Assembly (NCBI RefSeq): GCF_000756615.1
Contig: NZ_CP009288.1
Coordinates: forward strand, 4,836,001 to 4,900,000
DNA: 64,000 nt
Direction: 5' to 3'
DNA from: Paenibacillus durus
Lineage (GTDB): Bacteria; Bacillota; Bacilli; Paenibacillales; Paenibacillaceae
Shown here one piece after another: positions 8,432-17,036 of this stretch; positions within the stretch are counted from its first letter, which is position 1, and every line of letters begins with the position of its first letter. Below the pieces are notes generated by a model that did no database searches, was not told where the DNA came from, and saw only the letters and a list, made by a program, of their open reading frames with translations. Both the position numbers and the translations under genes were made by a program.

Positions 8432-9790
8432 TTATCCGATAATCATTTTGCCTTCCGGGTAACGATACAATTCCTTGCCCTTTTTCGGTCCCAGCGCATA
8501 GGCCAGCGTCAATACGCCAAGCCTGCCGGCGAACATAGTGAGACAGATAAGGATTTTGCCTACCACGGACAGATCCGGCGTAACCCCCAGACTGAGCCCC
8601 ACCGTAGCAAAGGCCGATGTCGTCTCGAACAGCAGATTCAAAAAGGGCTCCTCCTCCGTAGTCGACAGCACCATCGAGACAGCGACGATCAGCAGCAGGG
8701 CCAGCAGGGTAATCGTCAGCGCCTTGAACACCCGTTCCTGGGCAAGACGGTAGCGGAACAGCACGATATCATTTCTGCCGCGCAGCATTGCAATCACCGC
8801 GCCGATCATAATTGTAAACGTAGTCGTCTTGATACCGCCCCCTGTTGAGCCGGGAGAAGCTCCGATGAACATCAGAATAACAATAAAAAACTGCGAGGCC
8901 TGCCTAAGACCCGGCATATCCAGCGTGTTGGCGCCGGCCGTTCGCGGGGTGACGGATTGGAAGAGGGCTCCCCATATTTTTCCGCCCCAGCCGAGCGAGC
9001 CCAAGGTACGCGGATTCGTAAACTCGAATATAAAAAGAACAACGGCGCCCGTCACGATCAGCGCGGCGGTCATGGACAGTACAACCTTGCTGTGCAGCGA
9101 GAGCTTGCGTTTACGCGGGTAGTCCATAATGTCCGACATAACGATAAAGCCGATGCCGCCGGAGACGATCAGGAACATGACCACTATGTTCACAACCGGG
9201 TCATCAGCGTAGCCGGTCAGACTGCGATACCCGCCGAACAGATCGAAGCCCGCGTTGTTAAACATCGAGACGGCATGGAATACCCCGAAGAAAGCGGCGC
9301 GTCCAAGCGGCATATCAAAAGCCCAGCGGACCGTAAGGAGCAGCGCGCCGCAGGCTTCGATAACCAGCGAATAGATCAGGACGCTGCGGATCAGCCGGAC
9401 GATGCCTTCCATGGTGCTCTGATTCATCGCTTCCTGCAGCACCAGCCGCTCCCGCAGGGAGATGCGCCGGCGGAATACCAGAGCGAACAAGGTCGCCATC
9501 GACATGAAGCCTAGGCCGCCGACCTGAATCAGCAGCATGAGGACAACTTGTCCGAAGGCCGAGAAGAACGTCCCCGTATCATGCACGACCAATCCGGTAA
9601 CGCAGGTAGCCGATGTGGACGTAAATACCGCATCCAGAAACGCGATTGTGTTCCCCGGGGCCAGCGAGACCGGCAGCATGAGCAGAAGGGCGCCGATCAA
9701 TATGATGACGGCAAAGCCGATCACCAGTATTTGGGGCGGAGACAGCTTCAGCCAGCGATACTCGGAAACCTTTGATGTTTGTGAAGCCAT
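8432..9790 (-). CDS. ktrB: Ktr/Trk-type potassium channel subunit (KtrB/KtrD)
   Basis: This is the membrane subunit of a sodium-dependent K+ uptake system. Four pore-loop glycine motifs are visible in order: TSATCVTGLVV, MFNNAGFDLFG, GASPGSTGGGIKTTTF and SAFATVGLSLG. They alternate with hydrophobic segments as in the M1-P-M2 fourfold architecture. The ATG at 9790 follows GGGGTGACGG; a start six codons earlier lacks a binding site. The length is 452 aa, matching KtrB/KtrD (about 445-450). It is the first gene of the operon with the RCK subunit. Confidence 0.93.
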   Translation of the reverse strand: MASQTSKVSEYRWLKLSPPQILVIGFAVIILIGALLLMLPVSLAPGNTIAFLDAVFTSTSATCVTGLVVHDTGTFFSAFGQVVLMLLIQVGGLGFMSMATLFALVFRRRISLRERLVLQEAMNQSTMEGIVRLIRSVLIYSLVIEACGALLLTVRWAFDMPLGRAAFFGVFHAVSMFNNAGFDLFGGYRSLTGYADDPVVNIVVMFLIVSGGIGFIVMSDIMDYPRKRKLSLHSKVVLSMTAALIVTGAVVLFIFEFTNPRTLGSLGWGGKIWGALFQSVTPRTAGANTLDMPGLRQASQFFIVILMFIGASPGSTGGGIKTTTFTIMIGAVIAMLRGRNDIVLFRYRLAQERVFKALTITLLALLLIVAVSMVLSTTEEEPFLNLLFETTSAFATVGLSLGVTPDLSVVGKILICLTMFAGRLGVLTLAYALGPKKGKELYRYPEGKMIIG

Positions 9791-9990
9791 ATCCGTCACC
9801 CCATCCATAAAATGCGTTTGTTCTTCATAGATTGTTCTTAGGCGATCGTATCAAATTTAGTTTGCAATTTCACCGTTTTTTTCAGTGGATTCCACTGTTT
9901 ACAGCCTAAAAAATGGCTTTTCGTATCCCGGCTGTGATATTTTTAAATAGCTATACGGTTTTAGAAATCATATATCCAAGGAGGCGTTTC

Positions 9991-11718
9991 ATGAATCCCG
10001 TCGGCCAACCCTTGCATCAACGGCCCATCTCCAAAAGACTTGTTCTCGCAGGCCTCGCCGGTCTGATCTTGTTTGTTATGTTCCAGATCGTCCCCTCACT
10101 TATTCAGGAAGGCTACGGCAATGAGCCGGCGATCAGCAAATTGGAGGCCCGCGAGAAGGCGGTCCGCTTTGCAGCAGAACAGCTTGGATACATACCGGAA
10201 CCCGGCGATCATTGGATCGTCACTTATACGTCGGATTCCTCTTTTTACGGCTACATGTCCCGGAAAAGCCTGCTGGAGGATTACAGCAAAAGAAAACTGG
10301 ACCGCCGCTATCCATACGACACCTTCCATGCTTCCCTAGATTCCCAGGAGGATAAATGGGCAAATCTGGCGGTCGATCTGAATATGTATACCGGCGAGAC
10401 GGCCGGCTTCACCCGGGTCCCAGCTGGAGCCGGAAAGCAAGCGAACGAGACGGAAGCTGTCCTCACCGGCAAGGATGAGAGTGAAGACATCGTCAGCGAC
10501 GCTTCGCTAACCCCGCAGGAGAAGGAACGGCTGGCTGAACCGTGGTTGAAGAAGTGGGGAGCCGACCCTTCGCGGCTGGAACGGAATTTTCCTTCTACCG
10601 GCAGCTACGGCCTGATCTATACCGACAGCTCGGTCAAAGTCGGGGAAACTCCGCTGCGCTATGCTTTCAAGTTTACCGCAGAGGAAGTATCGTACTTCAA
10701 GCCCGGATTTTCCGCGCCGGAGTGGCATACCGACTATGTAGAATCGCAAGTGAAGAGCGCCACCCGCTTTACACTGTTCGGTTACGGGCTTCCTACTTTC
10801 GCGCTTGGCGTTCTGGCGTTAATCTACAGTATTCTCCGCCGGAAACACACTTCTTTTGCGCGCGGCGTCTTTTTAAGTATCGCCCATTTTGTCATTATGA
10901 TGATCAGCACTTACAATATGCTGCCCGAAACGACCGGCACAGCCACGGTTGACCGGATCACGACCATCGTCATGTTCATCATTTATACGCTGTACAGTCT
11001 GCTGATGTCCGCGCTGCTCTACTTCTCGCTGGTCGGCGGAAACGGCCTGTGGCGGAAGGAGGAGAGGCTCAATCCATGGCCCCGTGCCAAAGAGCCGGGC
11101 TATGGAAGATACCTCATGGATAGCGTCTATGCCGGATATATTTGGGCGTTCGTGCTGCTCGGCGTGCAGACGCTGATGTTCATTATTTTGCAGTACACGC
11201 TGCATAACTGGTCGACGACGGATGATTCCCAGTCCCCCTACAATATGCGTTATGCCTGGCTGCTGCCGATCGTGGCGTGGCTGGCCGGACTTTCCGAGGA
11301 AGCGGTGTATCGCCTGTTCGGCATCCGGATGCTGAAAAAAATCGTGCGCAGCACCCTGCTCGCCAGCCTGATTACGACCCTTATCTGGGCGTTCGGACAT
11401 ACCCTCTATCCGATCTATCCGATCAGCTCCCGCCCAATCGAACTGACGGTGATCGGCCTGCTGTTCAGTTATATTTTTCTGCGGTACGGCTTTATTGCCG
11501 TCATGTTCAGCCATGTCGTGTTCGACAGCGTTCTGATGGGCATCACCCTGATCTTCATGCGGGAGCCGGTGAATGTGATCGCCGGTGTCATTACGATTGT
11601 TGCACCGCTTCTCGTCGGCTACATTGTGTATCTGTTCAATCCGCCGGGCAAAGAGCGGGGGCCGCAGTCCCCGGACCCTGGTCCGGAGCCTGGTCCGGTA
11701 CCGGAGCATACGATTTAA
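9991..11718 (+). CDS. CPBP-family intramembrane metalloprotease
   Basis: This 575-aa membrane protein has an N-terminal transmembrane helix (LVLAGLAGLILFVMFQIVP), a roughly 230-residue extracytoplasmic region, and a polytopic C-terminal half. Signature residues of the CPBP (CAAX protease and bacteriocin-processing) family are present: EEAVYR in LSEEAVYRLFGIR, the FxxxH of WAFGHTLY, and HxxxD in FSHVVFDSVLMG. The ATG at 9991 follows AAGGAGGCG; the upstream frame lacks a site. The extracytoplasmic insert is larger than in small CPBP enzymes. The substrate is unknown; family members process prenylated proteins, bacteriocins or anti-sigma factors. Confidence 0.85.
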   Translation: MNPVGQPLHQRPISKRLVLAGLAGLILFVMFQIVPSLIQEGYGNEPAISKLEAREKAVRFAAEQLGYIPEPGDHWIVTYTSDSSFYGYMSRKSLLEDYSKRKLDRRYPYDTFHASLDSQEDKWANLAVDLNMYTGETAGFTRVPAGAGKQANETEAVLTGKDESEDIVSDASLTPQEKERLAEPWLKKWGADPSRLERNFPSTGSYGLIYTDSSVKVGETPLRYAFKFTAEEVSYFKPGFSAPEWHTDYVESQVKSATRFTLFGYGLPTFALGVLALIYSILRRKHTSFARGVFLSIAHFVIMMISTYNMLPETTGTATVDRITTIVMFIIYTLYSLLMSALLYFSLVGGNGLWRKEERLNPWPRAKEPGYGRYLMDSVYAGYIWAFVLLGVQTLMFIILQYTLHNWSTTDDSQSPYNMRYAWLLPIVAWLAGLSEEAVYRLFGIRMLKKIVRSTLLASLITTLIWAFGHTLYPIYPISSRPIELTVIGLLFSYIFLRYGFIAVMFSHVVFDSVLMGITLIFMREPVNVIAGVITIVAPLLVGYIVYLFNPPGKERGPQSPDPGPEPGPVPEHTI

Positions 11719-11769
11719 CTGCCGTGCCTTCTCACTTGGCGGGCTTCGGACCCAATACAGATGATTAAG

Positions 11770-11807
11770 CAACAGCCCGGGAGCATCCGCTCTCGGGCTG
11801 TTTATTT
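11770..11807 (+). terminator. Terminator after the CPBP protease gene
   Basis: The stem ACAGCCCGGGAGC / GCTCTCGGGCTGT is followed by TTTATTT about 50 bp past the stop codon. It may also serve uvrC, which converges from the right. Confidence 0.85.
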
Positions 11808-11885
11808 AGTAATAGAAGACATTTAAGCTCGGGTGCATATGATATGCAAATAAGTGGAAAATACCTTTCGTCAATCAACCGCCGC

Positions 11886-13970
11886 CTATACCTTTTCTTC
11901 GTCTCTCAGCGCCTCCAGAATCTGCCGGGCGAGCTTGTCGCCGATGGACAGGGGGCGGAAATCCTCGACCGTCGCTTCTTTGATTTTCTTCAGCGACCCG
12001 AAATGCTTGAGCAGCAGCTTCCGCCGTTTCTCGCCGATTCCCGGGATGGCGTCAAGCCGCGATGTGACCATCGACTTGCCGCGCTGCTCGCGGTGGAAAG
12101 TAATCGCGAAGCGGTGCACTTCGTCCTGAATGCGCTGGAGAAGATAAAACTCCTCGCTGTCCCGAGCAAGATGAACCGGCTCCGGCGGGTCGCCGACCAG
12201 CAGCTCCGCGGTCTTGTGCTTGGCGTCTTTGACGAGGCCGCAGACCGGGATGAACAGGCCCAGCTCGTTCTCCAGAATATCGACAGCAGCGGAAATTTGG
12301 CCTCTGCCGCCGTCCACGACGATCAGGTCCGGCCGGGGCAGATCCTCTTTCAGCACCCGCTCATAGCGGCGGCGGATGACCTCGCGCATTGTCTCATAGT
12401 CGTCAGGCCCTTGTACGGTACGCACCTTGTATTTGCGGTACTCCTTCTTCGCCGGCTTTCCGTCGATGAACACGACCATGGCCGATACGGGATTCGCCCC
12501 CTGGATGTTCGAGTTGTCGAACGCCTCGATCCGGCTGAGACTCTTAAGTCCCAGACTCTGCCCGAGGCCGAGCGCCGCGCCGGAGGTACGCTCTTCATCC
12601 CGCTCGATCAGGCGGAACTTCTCTTCGAGCGCCACGCGCCCGTTCTCGCAGGCCATGCGGACCATCTTCTTCTTGAGTCCGCGCTGCGGCACTAAGACCT
12701 TGACGCCCAGCCACTGCTGCAGCGCCGCCGCTCCGCCGGCGGCATCCACCACGCCGGCTGCGGCAGCTTCCACAGCTGCGGCGGCGTACTGCGCTGTCTC
12801 GGCGGCCGTTTCCGGCGCTTCCTCTTCCCCTGCTGGGTCTTCATCGGCCCCGTCAAAAGTGTCGTCCGCCGGCCTGCCTCCGTAGGCTGAGGTATCGGCT
12901 GCAGCCGCTGCAGCCTTGCCAGCCGCTCGGACCGGTACTTCTTCGCTGTCTGCAGCAGCGGAGCCGTCCACTGGCGCGGCTCCGCCGTCCGCAGGCTCCG
13001 GTGGAAGTACGGACGCCGAGCCTTCCATGAGCAGCGCTTCGGGCAGCAAAATCTCCTGCGGCAGCGCCGGATTCTCACTGTAATACTGCGTCACATATGA
13101 CATGAAGTCGCTGAAAGCCTCTCCGTAGAACGGAAAGCTGGACGAGTGGCGCTGGATCATTTTTCCCTGTCTCATGTAGAGAATCTGCACGCACATCCAG
13201 CCTTTATCCACGGCATATCCGAATACGTCGCGGTCCTTCGTGTCCGCTGTATTAATGTTCTGCTTCTCCATCAGGGCTTCGATATAGTTGATTTGATCCC
13301 TCAGTTCCTTGGCCCGTTCAAAATAAAGCTCCTCCGCGGCCTCCTGCATTTTTTGCTGAAGATCCTTCTTGACCGCTTCATGCCCGCCGCCCAGAAAGGT
13401 CGAAATGCTCTGAGTAATCTCTTCGTAGTCGGATTTGGACACTTCCTTCTCGCACGGGGCGAGGCACTGGCCCATATGGTAATACAGGCATACCTCCTTC
13501 GGCATCGCTCCGCATTTACGCAGGGGATACATCCGGTCAAGCAGCTTCTTCGTCTGTTGAGCGGCGTAGGCGTTCGGATACGGTCCGAAATATTTTGCTT
13601 TATCTTTGAGCACCCGGCGCGTCACTTCAAGGCGCGGATGCCGTTCATTCGTAATTTTGATGTAGGGGAAGGTCTTGTCGTCTTTAAGCTGCACGTTGTA
13701 GCGCGGCATATGCTTCTTAATCAGGTTGCACTCCAGAATGAGCGCTTCCATGTTGCTGGCCGTGACTATATATTCAAAATCGCGAATATCCGCAACCAGC
13801 CGCTGGGTCTTCCCGTTATGGCTGCCCGTAAAATAAGAGCGGACCCGGTTCTTCAGCACCTTCGCTTTTCCTACATAGATGATCGTGCCTTCTTCGTTCT
13901 TCATCAGATAGCATCCGGGCAGGTCCGGCAGCAGCGCCAGCTTGCCCCTGATGTTGTCCATGTAATCCAC
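11886..13970 (-). CDS. uvrC: Excinuclease ABC subunit C with an alanine-rich insertion
   Basis: UvrC makes both incisions in nucleotide excision repair. A GIY-YIG nuclease domain lies at the N-terminus ([20 protein letters not shown]), a UVR motif around residue 205-240 ([22 protein letters not shown]), a C-terminal RNase H-like nuclease ([28 protein letters not shown]), and a final HhH region ([22 protein letters not shown]). At 694 aa it is about 100 residues longer than usual. The excess is an alanine/glutamate-rich low-complexity stretch at about residues 315-412, placed before the RNase H half. The GTG at 13970 is chosen because AGGAGGGG precedes it by 8 bases; ATG three codons in is an alternative. 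Confidence 0.95.
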   Translation of the reverse strand: MDYMDNIRGKLALLPDLPGCYLMKNEEGTIIYVGKAKVLKNRVRSYFTGSHNGKTQRLVADIRDFEYIVTASNMEALILECNLIKKHMPRYNVQLKDDKTFPYIKITNERHPRLEVTRRVLKDKAKYFGPYPNAYAAQQTKKLLDRMYPLRKCGAMPKEVCLYYHMGQCLAPCEKEVSKSDYEEITQSISTFLGGGHEAVKKDLQQKMQEAAEELYFERAKELRDQINYIEALMEKQNINTADTKDRDVFGYAVDKGWMCVQILYMRQGKMIQRHSSSFPFYGEAFSDFMSYVTQYYSENPALPQEILLPEALLMEGSASVLPPEPADGGAAPVDGSAAADSEEVPVRAAGKAAAAAADTSAYGGRPADDTFDGADEDPAGEEEAPETAAETAQYAAAAVEAAAAGVVDAAGGAAALQQWLGVKVLVPQRGLKKKMVRMACENGRVALEEKFRLIERDEERTSGAALGLGQSLGLKSLSRIEAFDNSNIQGANPVSAMVVFIDGKPAKKEYRKYKVRTVQGPDDYETMREVIRRRYERVLKEDLPRPDLIVVDGGRGQISAAVDILENELGLFIPVCGLVKDAKHKTAELLVGDPPEPVHLARDSEEFYLLQRIQDEVHRFAITFHREQRGKSMVTSRLDAIPGIGEKRRKLLLKHFGSLKKIKEATVEDFRPLSIGDKLARQILEALRDEEKV

Positions 13971-13984
13971 GTGGTTTTCCCCTC

Positions 13985-14140
13985 CTCAATCCTCCCCAAG
14001 GGGGAGGACCCCAAGGGCTCCGCCCTCTGGACACCCGGAAATGGGCGAATGAGCGACGCTGAGCCTGGGGTGGTGACCTGGTTTGAATCAAGCGGTCCCT
14101 TCTCGGCCCCGCCCTGACGGGCGGCGGCCTCGGGACCTTT
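13985..14140. repeat. Dispersed repeat, copy 1 (inverted partner at 15870-16010)
   Basis: On the minus strand this block reads GCCGCCCGTCAGGGCGGG, GGGACCGCT, then GGGTGTCCAGAGGGCGGAGC and CTTGGGGTCCTCCCC, ending GGAGGATTGAGGAGGGG. The same order of segments recurs on the plus strand at 15870-16040, with a diverged middle. The end of the block supplies the ribosome binding site of uvrC. GC-rich families of this sort look like intergenic dispersed repeats. Confidence 0.7.
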
Positions 14141-14171
14141 CATGCGGCACGTCCTGGCGCTTGCCCACAAT

Positions 14172-14340
14172 ACGTGCGGACGCCCGCTCTCCCTGCGGGA
14201 TTCGCTTTACTTCGCGGTTCGGCGTATTTCTCTTCATGCGTGCAGCGACCCGCTCTCCCTGCGTGAGTCGCTTTACTTCGTGCTTCGGCGTATTTCTCTT
14301 CATGCGTGCGGACGCCCGCTCTCCCTGCGGGATTCGCTTA
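14172..14340. repeat. 66-bp tandem repeat, about 2.6 copies
   Basis: Units begin at 14172, 14238 and 14304, each starting near CGTGCGGACGCCCGCTCTCC and ending in GCGTATTTCTCTTCAT. The second unit has several substitutions; the third stops after about 37 bp. Open frames run through it on both strands only because 66 is a multiple of 3, and they look non-coding. Confidence 0.85.
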
Positions 14341-14354
14341 TTCATAGCGCACAA

Positions 14355-14382
14355 AGCGCCTCCGGTTTGAACCGAAGGCGCT
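14355..14382 (-). terminator. Probable terminator of trxA
   Basis: The hairpin AGCGCCTTCGGTT / AACCGGAGGCGCT lies about 40 bp beyond the trxA stop on the minus strand. It is followed only by TTTGTG, so it is a weak intrinsic terminator. Confidence 0.55.
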
Positions 14383-14419
14383 GGGCAGGGCCAAAGGCCC
14401 GGACAATGCGGTATTAAAA

Positions 14420-14737
14420 TTATTGGTGTTTGGCTACGATGTTTTTCAGCGATTCTTTGGAGTTCAGACCGACCACTTTATCGACAGGCTGGCCGTCTTT
14501 AAAAAAGATCAGAGTCGGAATGCTCATAACGCCGAAACGGGAAGCTGTCTCCGGATTTTCATCCACGTTCAGTTTCGCAATCTTCACGCCGTCTCCAAGC
14601 TCGGTGGACAATTCATCCAGAATTGGAGCAAGCATTTTGCAAGGCCCGCACCAAGGTGCCCAGAAGTCTACTACAACAGTACCCTGACCTTGAACCTCAT
14701 TGTTAAAGGATTGGTCAGACACGTTAACAATTGCCAT
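14420..14737 (-). CDS. trxA: Thioredoxin
   Basis: This 105-aa cytoplasmic disulfide reductase has the active site WAPWCGPCKM. The family's downstream cis-proline segment (FGVMSIPTLIFFKDG) and C-terminal VVGLNSKESL are present. The ATG at 14737 follows AAGGAGGAACATTATC. The longer frame to 14887 adds about 50 residues unlike thioredoxin. The gene stands alone, between the GC-rich repeats on the left and a long gene-free stretch on the right. Confidence 0.97.
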   Translation of the reverse strand: MAIVNVSDQSFNNEVQGQGTVVVDFWAPWCGPCKMLAPILDELSTELGDGVKIAKLNVDENPETASRFGVMSIPTLIFFKDGQPVDKVVGLNSKESLKNIVAKHQ

Positions 14738-15579
14738 GATAATGTTCCTCCTTAAAGGGGTTTGCGAAGTAGAAATCGCTTCGTAATATATGATGGTTTC
14801 TGCACAGCGGATTATTCCGCTTAGGCTTTCATCAGTTATGCGAAGAGAAAAAGCTTCAATTGAAGCCCGCTTCGTAAGACCCAGCAATATTATATGCCTT
14901 CATGTAATATGATAACCAGATTACTTTTTATCGACACACTTTCATTATAACATATTTGTCTAGTATATGTGAAATGTCACATTACCGGTTATTCCCCAAA
15001 TTTAAAAGTTCTATCAAACGAAAGCTTCAAATTTCAAAAACAATCGCTTAAAGATTTATACGGAATTGGCTTCAACACTAAATTGAACGATCGACAAATG
15101 TGGCACCAGGTAATAATCGTCCGCACAGTTGGAGCAAGAGAATCGAAGTGACTTTTGTAGGGTAATACCTGTCCCTATTATGGTGAACCTGGCGCGTCAA
15201 GCCATGTTCGCTTGAAACGGCTACTCTGGCTGGCAAAACAGCCAATGTGCAGTTTTTTCTATAAGAAAACGTCGGCCAACAGAAAAATCCTGCCATTGCG
15301 CAGGAATTTCGGGCTGTCCGGACTAATTGTGACGTTGAGCGTGCCCAAAAACTGTATGTTTGCAGGCGTGTTCCCCCCTGGCTAACTCATATGGACAAAA
15401 AGATGTACCATTTCAGGTTTTCCGTCCTATCTGCCCCCTTTCGTATCACTAAGGTTCTGATCATCTTTACAACTTGCCAGGGACTTGAGTATACTTAAAG
15501 AAAGCGCATTATATGTCAATGACTTAACTCATACTCCTGCAATCAAAACGATTGGCCATTTCGGCGAGGAGGTCAAACT
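14738..15579. other. Gene-free stretch of about 840 bp
   Basis: Apart from the presumed trxA promoter region near 14880-14960 (AT-rich) and the ribosome binding site of the small gene at 15580, I find no coding region with family features or a convincing start. Bases 15150-15380 are less AT-rich and contain short repeated words (CCATTGCGCAGGAATTTCGG; two AAAACTG-like words in opposite orientation), which may be a worn mobile-element fragment. I cannot name it. Confidence 0.4.
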
Positions 15580-15738
15580 ATGGATGTCAATGTGCGGATA
15601 CGCGACCCGCGGGAGCATGTTAATGAAGAGCCCCGCAATGATCTTGGCGATTTGATGAACGGCTTTTTCGGAATGACTACATTTATGGCGGTTGTTTTTT
15701 TCGGCATGGTCATCATCAAGTTCCTAATATCGAAGTAA
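15580..15738 (+). CDS. Small single-span membrane protein, YqzM-like
   Basis: A 52-aa protein begins MDVNVRIRDPREHVNEEPRN and ends with one hydrophobic helix (FFGMTTFMAVVFFGMVIIKF). AGGAGG lies 8 bases before the ATG, and a strong terminator follows directly, so the gene is almost certainly real despite its size. The layout (short polar N-terminus, then one helix ending IIKF-LISK) recalls the YqzM family of Bacillales, whose function is not established. That family call is from memory of short sequences and is tentative; membrane location is more secure. Confidence 0.8.
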   Translation: MDVNVRIRDPREHVNEEPRNDLGDLMNGFFGMTTFMAVVFFGMVIIKFLISK

Positions 15739-15740
15739 GA

Positions 15741-15779
15741 AACGTCAGGCCCGGTAACCCGGGCCTGACGTTCTTGTTG
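15741..15779 (+). terminator. Terminator of the small membrane protein gene
   Basis: A near-perfect stem ACGTCAGGCCCGG-TAA-CCGGGCCTGACGT is followed by TCTTGTTGT, beginning a few bases after the stop codon. Confidence 0.85.
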
Positions 15780-15869
15780 TCCTCGCTAACGTAAAGCGCA
15801 TCCCGTTAGGGACAGCGGGCACACGCTCGCTTGATGCGCCATCCGCCACCCCTCTCGCATGAAGGGTCC

Positions 15870-16040
15870 TTCGGCAGCCGCCCGTCAGGGCGGGAGCCGA
15901 ATAGGGACCGCTCCACTTACGACTGCAACCTTCCACCGCCAACGCCGCTCCCTCGCCAAAAATTGCGGGTGTCCAGAGGGCGCAGCCCTTGGGGTCCTCC
16001 CCATTGGGGAGGATTTAGGAGGGGTATCCCAATGATTTAG
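15870..16040. repeat. Dispersed repeat, copy 2 plus triplicated AGGAGGGG unit
   Basis: This is the inverted partner of the block at 13985-14140: GCCGCCCGTCAGGGCGGG, GGGACCGCTC, GGGTGTCCAGAGGGCGCAGC and CTTGGGGTCCTCCCC in the same order. It is followed by three short near-repeats of GATTTAGGAGGGGTATCCC at 16010-16070 that run into the end of dnaI. Confidence 0.7.
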
Positions 16041-16059
16041 GAGGGGCCGCCCACTGATT

Positions 16060-17016
16060 TTAGGAGGGGTATCCCCGCTGATTCTCCCCTACCAGCTGCA
16101 CCACATCCACATACGGCGAGATCCGGTTCATCAATCGCTGACCTTTATGGCCCTCCTCGCCATCCTTGCTTGTGAAGCTTAGATGCTGCTCCAGTCTTTC
16201 GAGCGTGTAGTTCGACGTATAAAAAGTCGGCTTCCGGTTCATCCGGTAATTCAGAATCGCCCCAAGCACGTGGTCCCGGGCCCAGGGATTCAGATTCTCG
16301 GCACCAATGTCGTCGAAAATCAGCAAATCGCAGTTCTTCAACGTATCGACGGTTTCCTTCAGCTTCTGGCCATCCATCATCATCATCTTGAGATCCTCGA
16401 CAAAATCAGGCATGTACACGATAACGCCGCTGTATCCGGCAATGGCCAGCTCATGCAGCAGATAGCACATCAGGAATGTCTTGCCGGTACCGAAGGAACC
16501 GTACAGATACAATCCCCGGCTGCTCAGCCCGTTCTCCTTCGAGTCTTCGATATATCTCAAAATACGGCCTACCGCCTGAGCGCGTCTTGGGTCCTTGCCC
16601 ATAATCTCAATCTCGTCATAGCCTTCGCTCAGCGCCCGTTCATCGACATAGAAACTCGTAATCCGTTTACGAATCCGCTCCTGACTGTCTTTGGCAACTT
16701 GCAGCGCACATGCGGTCTTACGCTCATACAGATCGGGTGAACCGCCGGCGCTCTCCACCGTCAGCTTGCTGTAATGGCCCTGGAAATCGTTCGGACACCG
16801 CTCCAGACCGGGGCAATTCGCACAGTTGCGGGCTTCCTCCACATATTGATAAAGGCGGCTTAAATGAAGCCGCATCCTGGATTCTTCCAATTCGGGATGC
16901 TCGGCCCTTAGCCTGAGCACCAGCGGATGATTCAGCAGCTCATGCTCAAGATCGCGGGAACGCATCCTCAGAGCGGGATTATTCATTGAACGAAGTACTT
17001 CGCCCATCGACTCCAC
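16060..17016 (-). CDS. dnaI: Primosomal protein DnaI (helicase loader ATPase)
   Basis: DnaI loads the replicative helicase DnaC with DnaB and DnaD. The N-terminal zinc-binding domain carries the cysteines CANCPGLERC (about residues 63-72 of this frame). The C-terminal AAA+ domain has Walker A YGSFGTGKT and Walker B LLIFDDIGAE, then a sensor TSNY. I prefer the GTG at 17016: AGGGAGG sits 8 bases upstream, and the resulting MESMGEVLRSM aligns with the known Bacillus start. The ATG at 17037 overlaps the dnaB stop and would leave the binding site inside the gene. The length is 318 aa. Confidence 0.93.
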   Translation of the reverse strand: MESMGEVLRSMNNPALRMRSRDLEHELLNHPLVLRLRAEHPELEESRMRLHLSRLYQYVEEARNCANCPGLERCPNDFQGHYSKLTVESAGGSPDLYERKTACALQVAKDSQERIRKRITSFYVDERALSEGYDEIEIMGKDPRRAQAVGRILRYIEDSKENGLSSRGLYLYGSFGTGKTFLMCYLLHELAIAGYSGVIVYMPDFVEDLKMMMMDGQKLKETVDTLKNCDLLIFDDIGAENLNPWARDHVLGAILNYRMNRKPTFYTSNYTLERLEQHLSFTSKDGEEGHKGQRLMNRISPYVDVVQLVGENQRGYPS

Positions 17017-17036
17017 TGCCTGCACCTCCCTTTTCA

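Noticed and set aside
14083..14417. Open frames on both strands of the 66-bp tandem repeat.
   Set aside because: They stay open only because the repeat unit is a multiple of three; composition and repetition are not protein-like.
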